7,984 nucleotides of DNA, taken from positions 1 through 7,984 of the forward strand of contig JAHRWG010000194.1 in NCBI GenBank assembly GCA_019090295.1, written 5' to 3'. Below the pieces are notes generated by a model, which worked only from the letters and a program-made list of their open reading frames with translations, was not told the origin of the DNA and searched no databases. The DNA comes from Cycloclasticus sp. Lineage in GTDB: Bacteria > Pseudomonadota > Gammaproteobacteria > Methylococcales > Cycloclasticaceae. Position 1 is the stretch's first letter. The number at the start of each line of letters is the position of its first letter. The translations under genes and the position numbers were made by a program. This document shows positions 1-6,887 of the stretch, one piece after another.

Positions 1-140
1 ATGAAGGTGTTAATCTGGCTAAAAGTTTTGGTTCAGAAAAAAGTCACGCTTACGTGAACAGTATTCTTGATAAGCTTGCAAAAAAAAATAGAGCTGCTGA
101 GGTAAAAGTACGTAAGCCCCCGCAAAAGAAGTCCACTTAG
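1..140 (+). CDS. nusB: Transcription antitermination protein NusB, C-terminal fragment
   Basis: This is the last 45 codons and stop of a gene that begins before the window, read from base 3. The peptide starts EGVNLAKSFGSEKSHAYVNS and continues ILDKLAKK, which matches the end of the NusB fold, where E. coli NusB has a similar AKSFGAEDSHKFVNGVLDK stretch. NusB binds boxA RNA together with NusE (ribosomal protein S10) and supports antitermination in rRNA operons. After the conserved helix there is a basic tail of about 20 residues rich in Lys, Arg and Pro, somewhat longer than the E. coli end as I remember it. The stop is 9 bases before thiL, so the two genes are very probably cotranscribed; nusB-thiL-pgpA is a common gammaproteobacterial order. 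The ATG at base 1 is in another frame and is not a start. Confidence 0.9.
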   Translation, partial: EGVNLAKSFGSEKSHAYVNSILDKLAKKNRAAEVKVRKPPQKKST

Positions 141-149
141 CCTTAATTA

Positions 150-1103
150 ATGTCCTCAGCTGAGTTTTCAATTATCGAGCAATTCTTTAGGAGGACTCAG
201 CATCAGCAATCCGGCTGTGCCGTCGGGATAGGTGACGACTGCGCCATCCTTGATGTGCCAGAAAATATGCAGTTAGCGGTTAGTACAGATACTTTGGTGG
301 AAGGGGTGCACTTTTTATCGGGTACAGAGCCAAAAAGTTTGGGTCACAAAGTTTTAGCGGTTAATTTAAGTGATTTAGCGGCCATGGGTGCTAAGCCTGC
401 TTGGGTATCTATGGCAATAACCTTGCCGTCAATCAATAAAGAATGGCTGTCAAAATTCACCGCTGGTTTTTTTGCCTTGGCAAACCGGCATGGTGTAAAG
501 CTGATCGGAGGCGATACAACACAAGGGCCTCTCTCAATTACCATTAGTATTATGGGTTTATTACCTGTTGGTCAGCGTTTATTACGGTCTGGAGCAAAAG
601 TGGGTGATGATATTTATGTGTCGGGCACAATTGGAGGCGCGGGTTTAGGCTTGTTGAAAGCCAAGCAGGCATCTGATAATAGTGAGGATGTGGACTTACA
701 AAGTTATTTGAAACCTATACCAAAAATTAAATTGGGCCAAAAACTACTTAATAACGCATCAGCTTGTATAGATATCTCAGATGGTTTGTCAGCAGACTTA
801 AATCATATTTTAAAAGCCAGTGCTGTTGGGGCAAAGCTAGATCATGATTTGTTGCCCATTAATGAATCAGTGCGAGAACATGCAAGGCAATTGGACGATG
901 AGCTTTGGCCATACTCAACAGGGGATGATTACGAGCTATGCTTTACGCTTCCTAAAAAATTAAGCGAAGAAGCGATGGACGTAATAAATGACGACAGCGT
1001 AACAAAAATTGGTGTTATAGAAAGTGAGTTGGGGTTAAGAATTGACATGAAGAACGGACAATTGGTTTCATTAGATAAAGGGTATGAGCATTTTGAAAAA
1101 TAA
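150..1103 (+). CDS. thiL: Thiamine-monophosphate kinase ThiL
   Basis: ThiL phosphorylates thiamine monophosphate with ATP to give thiamine diphosphate, the last step of cofactor synthesis, in the cytoplasm. The 317-residue length is normal for the family. Family motifs are visible in order: VGIGDDCA at residues 25-32, STDTLVEGVHF at 45-55, AVNLSDLAAMGA at 70-81, LIGGDTT at 118-124, IDISDGLSADLNHI at 207-220 and TGDDYELCF at 257-265. The aspartates in these motifs are those that bind Mg-ATP and substrate in this PurM-like superfamily. The start aligns with the E. coli N-terminus (xxGEFSLI versus SSAEFSII). No Shine-Dalgarno sequence is visible before the ATG, so translation is probably coupled to nusB, which ends 9 bases upstream. 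The 3' end overlaps pgpA by 20 bases. The GDDYEL variant replaces the GEDYEL of E. coli, a conservative change. The antisense frames here show no recognisable protein. Confidence 0.97.
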   Translation: MSSAEFSIIEQFFRRTQHQQSGCAVGIGDDCAILDVPENMQLAVSTDTLVEGVHFLSGTEPKSLGHKVLAVNLSDLAAMGAKPAWVSMAITLPSINKEWLSKFTAGFFALANRHGVKLIGGDTTQGPLSITISIMGLLPVGQRLLRSGAKVGDDIYVSGTIGGAGLGLLKAKQASDNSEDVDLQSYLKPIPKIKLGQKLLNNASACIDISDGLSADLNHILKASAVGAKLDHDLLPINESVREHARQLDDELWPYSTGDDYELCFTLPKKLSEEAMDVINDDSVTKIGVIESELGLRIDMKNGQLVSLDKGYEHFEK

Positions 1104-1578
1104 TATAAGCCCCTCATTTTCTGACCTCTTGAACAGTCCGGTGCTAATGCTGGCATTTGGCTTTGGCTCAGGGCTTTCAAAAAAAGCCCCTGGAACAATG
1201 GGAACGGTTCTAGCGGTTATCTTATTTTATGGGTTAATGCTAATGGGCCAGGTTTGGTACATTTCAGGTTTAGTCTTGGTTGTTTTCTCTGGTTCGTGGA
1301 TATGTGGTGAGGCATCAAAAAAGCTAGGTGTTCATGATCATGGCGGCATAGTGTGGGATGAAGTGGCAGGGTATTTATTGACCATGTATTGGGCGCCTTT
1401 TACACTTCAAAATATGCTGATCGGATTCATATTGTTCAGAGCCTTTGATATTCTAAAACCATGGCCTATTAATTGGTTAGATAAGCATGTATCAGGTGGA
1501 TTTGGCATCATGATAGATGATATACTTGCAGGATTGATGGCGGCAGCATGTTTGCAGGGTTTGCTATATATTATTTAG
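1084..1578 (+). CDS. pgpA: Phosphatidylglycerophosphatase A PgpA
   Basis: PgpA removes phosphate from phosphatidylglycerophosphate to make phosphatidylglycerol at the inner membrane. The 164-residue protein has the family signature motifs: FGSGLSKKAPGTMG at residues 27-40, GVHDHGGIVWDE at 82-93, LKPWPINW at 124-131 and GIMIDDILAG at 141-150. Acidic residues such as D85, D92, E93, D145 and D146 are candidate metal ligands. Hydrophobic stretches around 41-73, 95-121 and 148-164 look like membrane segments. The ATG at 1084 lies inside the end of thiL, 20 bases before its final base, which suggests translational coupling. The AAAGGG just upstream sits too close to the ATG to be an ideal ribosome site. 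An internal Met at residue 22 is possible but would remove the stretch before FGSGLS. No convincing terminator follows, so transcription may continue into the tRNA region. Confidence 0.96.
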   Translation: MSILKNNISPSFSDLLNSPVLMLAFGFGSGLSKKAPGTMGTVLAVILFYGLMLMGQVWYISGLVLVVFSGSWICGEASKKLGVHDHGGIVWDEVAGYLLTMYWAPFTLQNMLIGFILFRAFDILKPWPINWLDKHVSGGFGIMIDDILAGLMAAACLQGLLYII

Positions 1579-1668
1579 CAAAAGGTGAGCAGGTCAGCCA
1601 GATTATTTGGCTCATCTACTGGGTAAACAAGTAATAATGAATTATTTGATAGAATAGTCAAATAAAGA
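1579..1668. other. Intergenic segment between pgpA and the tRNA promoter
   Basis: There is no gene here. Two mutually exclusive small stems can form just after pgpA: AGCCA (1596-1600) with TGGCT (1608-1612), or TGAGC (1586-1590) with GCTCA (1610-1614). Neither is followed by a T run, so neither is a convincing intrinsic terminator. The rest is AT-rich and contains the inverted repeat listed separately at 1642-1665. Confidence 0.6.
1642..1665. repeat. AT-rich perfect inverted repeat upstream of the tRNA promoter
   Basis: TTATTTGA (1642-1649) and TCAAATAA (1658-1665) are exact reverse complements separated by 8 bases. The repeat ends just before the proposed -35 box at 1669, about 39-62 bases upstream of the predicted transcription start. 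This is where an UP element for the RNA polymerase alpha subunit, or a regulator or FIS-like site, would lie at a stable-RNA promoter. There is no T run after it, so it is not a standard terminator. The symmetry is directly visible; the regulatory role is inferred. Confidence 0.45.
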
Positions 1669-1697
1669 TTGTAAAAAGACTGAGGTTAACGTATTAT
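1669..1697 (+). promoter_or_regulatory. Predicted sigma-70 promoter of the initiator tRNA operon
   Basis: The -35 box TTGTAA (1669-1674) and the -10 box TATTAT (1692-1697) are separated by exactly 17 bases. Transcription would start near 1704, about 10 bases before the mature tRNA. The bases after the -10 (CTCGTC) are fairly GC-rich for this AT-rich region, as expected of a stringently controlled stable-RNA promoter. It should drive the tRNA and, by read-through, rimP-nusA-infB and the genes beyond. Confidence 0.7.
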
Positions 1698-1713
1698 CTC
1701 GTCACTAAATTGA

Positions 1714-1790
<77 letters not shown>

Positions 1791-1800
1791 AGATTTAATT

Positions 1801-1830
1801 AAGTACCCCGGATGGGGTATTTTTGTTTTA
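1801..1830 (+). terminator. Intrinsic terminator after the initiator tRNA
   Basis: TACCCC (1804-1809) pairs with GGGGTA (1814-1819) around the tetraloop GGAT. A G-T wobble and two A-T pairs extend the stem at its base, using the first bases of the T tract. It is followed by TTTTTGTTTT at 1820-1829. This is a good rho-independent terminator 10 bases after the tRNA CCA. It would release a short tRNA precursor while some polymerases read through to rimP. Confidence 0.85.
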
Positions 1831-1840
1831 GCTTCTTACA

Positions 1841-1859
1841 AATTTAAGTAAGTTAAATT
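1841..1859 (+). repeat. AT-only inverted repeat in the rimP leader
   Basis: AATTTAA (1841-1847) and TTAAATT (1853-1859) form a perfect 7-base stem around the loop GTAAG. It contains no G-C pair, so the RNA hairpin would be weak. It lies between the two terminator hairpins of the leader. It could be an RNA-processing or protein-binding site, or simply a chance result of AT richness. Confidence 0.35.
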
Positions 1860-1872
1860 GAGTAAATAAATT

Positions 1873-1892
1873 GGGCCGTAGGCCCTTTTTTT
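1873..1892 (+). terminator. Second terminator-like hairpin, in the rimP leader
   Basis: GGGCC (1873-1877) pairs with GGCCC (1881-1885) around the loop GTA, followed immediately by seven T residues (1886-1892). The stem is short but all G-C. It ends 18 bases before the rimP ATG and I see no clear promoter between it and the first terminator, so rimP expression must pass it. It could set the ratio of tRNA to mRNA transcription, or act as an attenuator. Confidence 0.75.
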
Positions 1893-1910
1893 GTATGTAA
1901 TGGACAAAAA

Positions 1911-2369
1911 ATGAATCAGGCACCCGTTAAAATATTAAACCTAATCGAGCCAGCGGTGACAGGGCTTGGGTACGAATTTGTAGGCGCAGAGTTTACTGGG
2001 CAAGGGAAGTCAGCAATATTAAGAGTCTATATTGATAATGACGGTGGTGTCTTAGTGGGAGACTGTTCAAAAGTCAGTCACCAGATCAGTGGTGTTTTAG
2101 ATGTCGAAGACCCCATTAGTAGTCAGTACACGCTTGAGGTGTCTTCACCTGGTATGGAGCGTCCACTGTTTACATTGGCTCACTTTGAACGCTTCAAAGG
2201 CTCTGTTGTTAGCTTGGAGTTAAATCAGTCAACATTAGAGGGTCAGCGTCGTTTTACAGGCGACATACTGTCAGTTAATGGTGATACTATTCATTTACAT
2301 GTCGATGAAGAAGAAGTGGAAATCCCTTTTTCATTGGTTAAAAAAGCAAAACTAGTTGCTAAATTTTAA
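1911..2369 (+). CDS. rimP: Ribosome maturation factor RimP
   Basis: RimP assists assembly of the 30S ribosomal subunit. The 152-residue length is typical. Family motifs are clear: LRVYID at residues 37-42, DCSKVSHQISGVLDVEDPI at 51-69 and YTLEVSSPGMERPL at 73-86, which form the alpha/beta N-terminal domain. They are followed by a small SH3-like beta domain to the C-terminus (about 92-152, ending KKAKLVAKF). The N-terminal helix corresponds to residues 5-20. The ribosome site is weak: GGA at 1902-1904 within TGGACAAAAA. A four-codon ORF (1900-1914) precedes the gene and its stop overlaps the rimP start as ATGA. rimP opens the mRNA part of the metY-rimP-nusA-infB operon and is separated from nusA by 20 bases. 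Confidence 0.97.
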   Translation: MNQAPVKILNLIEPAVTGLGYEFVGAEFTGQGKSAILRVYIDNDGGVLVGDCSKVSHQISGVLDVEDPISSQYTLEVSSPGMERPLFTLAHFERFKGSVVSLELNQSTLEGQRRFTGDILSVNGDTIHLHVDEEEVEIPFSLVKKAKLVAKF

Positions 2370-2380
2370 ATTTTTATTCA

Positions 2381-2383
2381 AGG
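2381..2383 (+). promoter_or_regulatory. Ribosome binding site that fixes the nusA start
   Basis: The AGG core (within CAAGG) lies six bases before the ATG at 2390, a normal spacing. An in-frame TTG at 2384 directly abuts this AGG and would have no usable spacing. The shorter start also gives MANKEIL, matching MNKEIL of E. coli NusA. The ATG at 2390 is therefore preferred. Confidence 0.75.
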
Positions 2384-2389
2384 TTGAAA

Positions 2390-3892
2390 ATGGCTAATAA
2401 AGAAATTTTAATGGTTGTAGATGTCGTTTCTAATGAAAAAGAAATAGACCGTGGTGTTCTTTTTGAAGCAATTGAAGCTGCATTAGCAATGGCGACTAAA
2501 AAGCTATATCGAGAAGAAATGGATGTTAGGGTCGAAATTGACCGCTCGACTGGGGATTATCAGTCATATCGTCGTTGGGAAGTGATTGAGTCTAACCCAG
2601 AGTTTGATGGTGGGATGGAAAGCCCCGATGCGCAGATCCTTTTAGAAGATGCGCAGGTAAAACAGCCAAGCATTGAGGTCGGTGAGTTTATAGAAGAGCC
2701 GATCAAGTCAGCAGACTTTGGGCGAATTGGCGCACAAGCTGCAAAGCAGGTTATTGTTCAAAAAGTTAAAGAAGCTGAACGCAGTAAGGTTTACCAGCAA
2801 TATAAAGATAAAGTTGGTGAGTTAGTGACAGGTGTCATTAAGCGGATAGAGCGAGGCAATATATTTATTGACCTTGAAGGAACCGCTGATGCCATTATTC
2901 CACGTGAAGAAATGATTCCGAGAGAGCCAGTGAGAGTTGGTGATCGGATACGTGGTTACTTGCAGGAAGTTGAAGAGATTAGCCGTGGGCCACAGTTAAA
3001 GGTTACAAGAAGCTCGCCAGACTTACTTATAGCTTTATTTAAGTTAGAGGTTCCAGAAGTTGGTGATGGGCTTATTGAAATATTAGGTGCTGCTCGAGAT
3101 CCCGGTTCACGTGCAAAAATTGCGGTGAAATCAAAAGATCAACGGTTAGACCCAGTAGGCGCCTGTGTAGGTATGCGTGGTTCACGTGTACAAGCGGTGT
3201 CAAATGAGCTTGCCGGTGAGCGAGTTGATATTATCCCTTGGGAAGAAAATGACGCACAATTTGTCATTAACGCTATGTCGCCAGCAGAAGTGGTATCCAT
3301 TGTCGTTGATGATGAGAATCATAGTATGGATGTGTCTGTTAAAGACGAAAGCTTGTCACAGGCCATTGGTCGAGGTGGTCAGAATGTTAGGCTAGCAAGT
3401 GAGTTAACAGGCTGGACGCTTAATGTTATGAGTCAATCGCAAGCTGATGAACAGCTGGCAAGTGAAACAACAGCGCATATGAAGCAGCTCATGTCAGAAA
3501 TTGACGTAGATGAAGATGTGGCACTTATTTTAGTTCAGGAAGGCTACACCTGCTGTGAGGATATTGGCTTTGTTGAGTTAGACGATTTAATAGCCATTGA
3601 AGAGTTCGATGAAGATATGGCTGATGAGATTCAGCAGCGCGCGAAGGATGCGCTACTTATTAAAGCCATTGCTTCAGAAGAAAAGTTGGAAGAGCATGAG
3701 CCAGCGCAAGACCTGCTGGAATTGAAAGGTATGGATCGTGAATTGGCATTCAAATTAGCCAGTAAAGAAATTGTCACGATGGAAGACCTAGCAGATCTGG
3801 CAACAGATGAGCTAACTGAGTTGGTTGATATTGATGTTGAGCGTGCTAATGCACTAATAATGAAGGCACGTGAACCTTGGTTCGCTGAGTAA
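2390..3892 (+). CDS. nusA: Transcription termination/antitermination factor NusA
   Basis: NusA binds RNA polymerase and nascent RNA and controls pausing, intrinsic and Rho-dependent termination, and antitermination with NusB, NusE and NusG. The 500-residue protein shows the full family layout. The polymerase-binding N-terminal domain is at about 1-130 (TAKQVIVQ-like AAKQVIVQKVKEAER at 117-131). The S1 domain is at about 140-206 (GELVTGVIKRIERGNIFIDL). KH1 and KH2 span about 207-348, with DPGSRAKIAVK at 237-247, DPVGACVGMRGSRVQAVSNEL at 254-274 and QAIGRGGQNVRLASELTGW at 324-342. Two acidic repeats lie at about 372-422 and 440-498; in E. coli they contact the alpha-subunit C-terminal domain and relieve autoinhibition. 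Both KH GxxG loops (GMRG and GRGG) are intact. E. coli NusA represses its own operon, and the terminator-rich leader here would allow the same, though that is inferred. Confidence 0.98.
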   Translation: MANKEILMVVDVVSNEKEIDRGVLFEAIEAALAMATKKLYREEMDVRVEIDRSTGDYQSYRRWEVIESNPEFDGGMESPDAQILLEDAQVKQPSIEVGEFIEEPIKSADFGRIGAQAAKQVIVQKVKEAERSKVYQQYKDKVGELVTGVIKRIERGNIFIDLEGTADAIIPREEMIPREPVRVGDRIRGYLQEVEEISRGPQLKVTRSSPDLLIALFKLEVPEVGDGLIEILGAARDPGSRAKIAVKSKDQRLDPVGACVGMRGSRVQAVSNELAGERVDIIPWEENDAQFVINAMSPAEVVSIVVDDENHSMDVSVKDESLSQAIGRGGQNVRLASELTGWTLNVMSQSQADEQLASETTAHMKQLMSEIDVDEDVALILVQEGYTCCEDIGFVELDDLIAIEEFDEDMADEIQQRAKDALLIKAIASEEKLEEHEPAQDLLELKGMDRELAFKLASKEIVTMEDLADLATDELTELVDIDVERANALIMKAREPWFAE

Positions 3893-3919
3893 GAAGTACA
3901 AGAGACAGGAGAAATAAGC

Positions 3920-6499
3920 ATGGCAGATACCACCGTTGAATATTTAGCTAAAGTTGTAGGCACAACGCCAAGTAAGTTAGTGGAGCAACTTAAAGATGCG
4001 GGTGTGAAAGGGAAGAATGTTTCCTCTTCACTAAGTGAGGCCGATAAGCTGAAACTGCTGGCGCACCTACGTGAAAGCCATGGTAAAACCAATAAAGAGG
4101 CTCCAGCAAGCAAAAAAGCACCCTTAAAACGAAAGGTAACCGTTTCCGAGCTGAAGCAGCCGGGTCAATCTGGTCGTCGTGGTGCACCTCCTGCCAGTGT
4201 AGCTGTGCGTAAAAAGAAGGTTGCTGTTACTCGTTCAGCGGCAGAGTTAGCATCTGGGCTGACTGCAGCAGAGTTTGCAGAGGCTAAGCGTGCTAATGAA
4301 GAGCATAAAAAACTTGTTCAGGAAAGAGAGGCGGCTCGCGAAAAAGAACAGGAGCGGCTTGGTAAAATTCAGGATGAAAAGAACCGTATAGAGCTTGAAA
4401 AGCAGGCGAAAATTGACGCGGTTAAGGCTGAGGAAGCTGCAAAACAAGCGGTCATTGAAGCCAAGCAGGAGGTTGCAAATACACCCGTTGAAGCGGCTAG
4501 CGTAACACCGGAAGTTAAAGAGCCTGTAAAAGCTAAATTATCAGAGGCTGCTAAGAAAGAAAAATCAATTAAAGATGTGGCTCGTAGACCTGATAAAAAG
4601 AAAGGCGCTCAAAAAACAACAGGTCGTACTCTACACGTCGATAGCAAAAAGGCTCGTCGTAAGAAAAAGACGTCCCCTAAAGGGCGTGATATACGTCTAG
4701 AGTCAGACAATAAGCATGGGTTTGAAGCACCGACTAAGGTGATGAGTTATAACGTTGAAATATCTGAAACGATTATCGTGTCAGAACTTGCGCAGCGTAT
4801 GAATGTTAAGGCCAGTGAAGTTATTAAGGCGTTGATGGGCTTGGGTACAATGGCTACGATCAATCAACCGCTAGATCAAGAAACAGCCGCTATTGTTGTC
4901 GAAGAAATGGGGCATAAAGTAGTCCTACGCAGTGACGATGATATTCACGCAGAAATGTTGGCGGATGTTGTTGTAAAAGATGGCGATGAAGCTCCGCGTG
5001 GGCCAGTCGTTACGATTATGGGACACGTTGATCATGGCAAAACGTCACTGTTAGATTATATACGTAAGAGCCGTGTTGCTGCCGGGGAGTCTGGTGGAAT
5101 TACCCAGCATATTGGTGCTTACCGTGTGCAACAGGGTGATAGCATGGTGACGTTCATAGATACTCCTGGACACGCTGCATTCTCTGGAATGCGTGCTCGT
5201 GGTGCAAAAGTAACCGATCTCGTGGTCATTGTAGTGGCCGCTGATGACGGTGTGATGCCGCAAACTAAAGAAGCGGTCGAGCATACCCGAGCGTCAGGTG
5301 TGCCAATGATTGTGGCCATCAATAAAATGGATAAAGAGGGTGCGCAACCAGATAGAGTTAAGAATGAGTTGTCGCAAATAAATGTTACCCCTGAAGACTG
5401 GGGTGGAGATACCCAGTTTATTGAAATATCAGCATTAACTGGTGATGGCGTTGACGAATTACTTGAGGCGATTGCCTTACAATCTGAATTGCTAGAGTTA
5501 ACAGCCGCTGTTGATGTGCCAGCGACAGGCGTTGTTTTAGAGTCTCGCCTTGATAAAGGCCGTGGTGCAATTGCAACGGTGCTCGTGCAGAAAGGCACCT
5601 TACGTCTTGGTGATTACCTTGTTGCTGGAGAAGCTCATGGTCGTGTCAAAGCAATGACTGATGAGAATGCTCAGTCTATAAAGGAAGCTACGCCAGGTGT
5701 TCCAGTCGAAGTGTTAGGCTTGTCATCAACGACAGAATCAGGGGTTGATGTGTACTCAGCGCCGAATGAACGTAAAGCACGAGAGATTGCTGTGTTCCGT
5801 CAAAACCGGACAAAACTAGCGAAACAAGCTAAGCAGCAAGCATCTAAACTTGAACAGGCTTTCTCTCAGATGACAGAGGGCGACTGTGCCGTCTTAAATG
5901 TACTTATTAAAACTGATGTTCATGGCAGTTTAGAAGCGTTAATTGATTCACTTAATCAGTTATCTACAGACGAAGTAAGAGTATCTATTGTTGCAAGTGG
6001 TGTTGGTGGTATCAATGAAAGTGATGTTAATTTAGCAGCATCATCTGATGCATTAATCATTGGTTTCAATACACGTGCCGATACAAGTGCAAGAAGAATG
6101 ATTGATAACCGAGGGGTTTCAGTCAGGTACTACAGTATTATTTATGATGTTATTGATGACGTTCGTGATGCGTTATCAGGCTTATTAACACCGGATATTA
6201 AAGAGCAGATTGTTGGTATTGCTACCGTAAGAGATGTGTTTACATCACCTAAATTAGGTGCAATTGCCGGCTGTATGGTCACGGAGGGTAGTGTTAAGAA
6301 GAGCCTTCCTATTAGAGTCTTACGAGATAATGTTGTTATATATGAAGGTCAGTTAGAATCCTTGAGACGTTTCAAAGACGATGTTCAGGAAGTTAAGTCA
6401 GGCATGGAGTGTGGTATTGGTGTGAAAAACTACAATGATGTGCAAGACGGTGACCAAATTGAAGTATTCGATCGTATTGAAGTAAAGCGTAAGCTTTAA
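3920..6499 (+). CDS. infB: Translation initiation factor IF2
   Basis: IF2 is the GTPase that delivers formyl-Met initiator tRNA to the 30S subunit and promotes subunit joining; its tRNA partner is encoded upstream in the same cluster. The 859-residue protein is slightly shorter than the E. coli form. In order it has an IF2_N domain at 1-52, a long Lys/Ala/Glu-rich linker with probable coiled coil at about 55-270, and a second IF2_N domain at about 274-333. The G domain carries G1 GHVDHGKT at 368-375, G2 GGIT at 392-395, G3 DTPGH at 414-418, G4 NKMD at 468-471 and G5 SAL at 504-506. Domains II, III and the fMet-tRNA-binding domain IV follow ([12 protein letters not shown] near the end). AGGAGA at 3907-3912 is a strong ribosome site for the ATG at 3920. 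No obvious internal start for a short IF2 isoform was found. Confidence 0.98.
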   Translation: MADTTVEYLAKVVGTTPSKLVEQLKDAGVKGKNVSSSLSEADKLKLLAHLRESHGKTNKEAPASKKAPLKRKVTVSELKQPGQSGRRGAPPASVAVRKKKVAVTRSAAELASGLTAAEFAEAKRANEEHKKLVQEREAAREKEQERLGKIQDEKNRIELEKQAKIDAVKAEEAAKQAVIEAKQEVANTPVEAASVTPEVKEPVKAKLSEAAKKEKSIKDVARRPDKKKGAQKTTGRTLHVDSKKARRKKKTSPKGRDIRLESDNKHGFEAPTKVMSYNVEISETIIVSELAQRMNVKASEVIKALMGLGTMATINQPLDQETAAIVVEEMGHKVVLRSDDDIHAEMLADVVVKDGDEAPRGPVVTIMGHVDHGKTSLLDYIRKSRVAAGESGGITQHIGAYRVQQGDSMVTFIDTPGHAAFSGMRARGAKVTDLVVIVVAADDGVMPQTKEAVEHTRASGVPMIVAINKMDKEGAQPDRVKNELSQINVTPEDWGGDTQFIEISALTGDGVDELLEAIALQSELLELTAAVDVPATGVVLESRLDKGRGAIATVLVQKGTLRLGDYLVAGEAHGRVKAMTDENAQSIKEATPGVPVEVLGLSSTTESGVDVYSAPNERKAREIAVFRQNRTKLAKQAKQQASKLEQAFSQMTEGDCAVLNVLIKTDVHGSLEALIDSLNQLSTDEVRVSIVASGVGGINESDVNLAASSDALIIGFNTRADTSARRMIDNRGVSVRYYSIIYDVIDDVRDALSGLLTPDIKEQIVGIATVRDVFTSPKLGAIAGCMVTEGSVKKSLPIRVLRDNVVIYEGQLESLRRFKDDVQEVKSGMECGIGVKNYNDVQDGDQIEVFDRIEVKRKL

Positions 6500-6512
6500 A
6501 GTATTTAATATA

Positions 6513-6881
6513 ATGGCAAGAGAGTTTTTAAGGTTTCAGCGAGTAGAACGCCAACTTCAACGTGAATTGGCAGAGGTTTTGCAGCGCGAGGTTAAAGACC
6601 CAGGTGTGGGCTTTGTAACGGTCAGTGGCGTAGAGGTCACTAAAGATTTGGCCGTTGCAAAAGTCTATATAAGTGTATTGACAACCGCGCAGCAAAATGA
6701 AGATAAAGCCGCTAGCATTGTTGCGTTGAATAGAGCGTCAAATTATATTCATGGCATTGTTTCTAAAAGAATGCGCATGAGAATGGTGCCTGAGTTGAGA
6801 TTTTTTCTCGATGAGTCAATTGAACAAGGTATAAAAATGGATGCGTTGCTAAAGGCAACCAACCCAGATAACGAGAAGTAG
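6513..6881 (+). CDS. rbfA: 30S ribosome-binding factor RbfA
   Basis: RbfA binds the 30S subunit near helix 1 of 16S rRNA, supports late maturation and is needed for cold adaptation in E. coli. The 122-residue protein is a single KH-like domain. Visible motifs are FxRxxRVERQLQRELAEVLQREVKDP at residues 5-30, VTVSGVEVTKDLAVAKVYIS at 35-54, and MRMRMVPELRFFLDES at 87-102. The helix kink with Ala75 reads A75-S76-N77, where E. coli, as I remember it, has A-S-G. The C-terminal tail is shorter than in E. coli. No Shine-Dalgarno sequence is visible in the AT-rich 13 bases after infB, so the gene probably depends on coupling to infB or on an unstructured start. truB begins 6 bases downstream. Confidence 0.96.
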   Translation: MAREFLRFQRVERQLQRELAEVLQREVKDPGVGFVTVSGVEVTKDLAVAKVYISVLTTAQQNEDKAASIVALNRASNYIHGIVSKRMRMRMVPELRFFLDESIEQGIKMDALLKATNPDNEK

Positions 6882-6887
6882 CCAGTT

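Noticed and set aside
1..57. ATG at base 1 as the start of a small ORF
   Set aside because: It is out of frame with the clear NusB C-terminus and runs only 18 codons to a stop.
929..1198. Antisense ORF of 89 codons across the thiL-pgpA junction
   Set aside because: It is a frame shadow of two well-identified plus-strand genes and shows no recognisable protein features. The same applies to the antisense ORFs within nusA, infB and truB.
1586..1614. Possible terminator after pgpA
   Set aside because: The alternative 5-base stems are not followed by a T run, so I do not call a terminator.
1836..1868. A second promoter between the two terminators for rimP
   Set aside because: TTACAA at 1836 has no acceptable -10 at 16-18 bases; the AT-rich region gives only poor matches.
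2384..2389. TTG as the nusA start, giving two extra residues
   Set aside because: It directly abuts the AGG ribosome site, while the ATG at 2390 has good spacing and matches the family N-terminus.
3177..3395. Plus-strand ORF of 72 codons inside nusA
   Set aside because: It overlaps the conserved KH domains of nusA in another frame, with no ribosome site or family resemblance.
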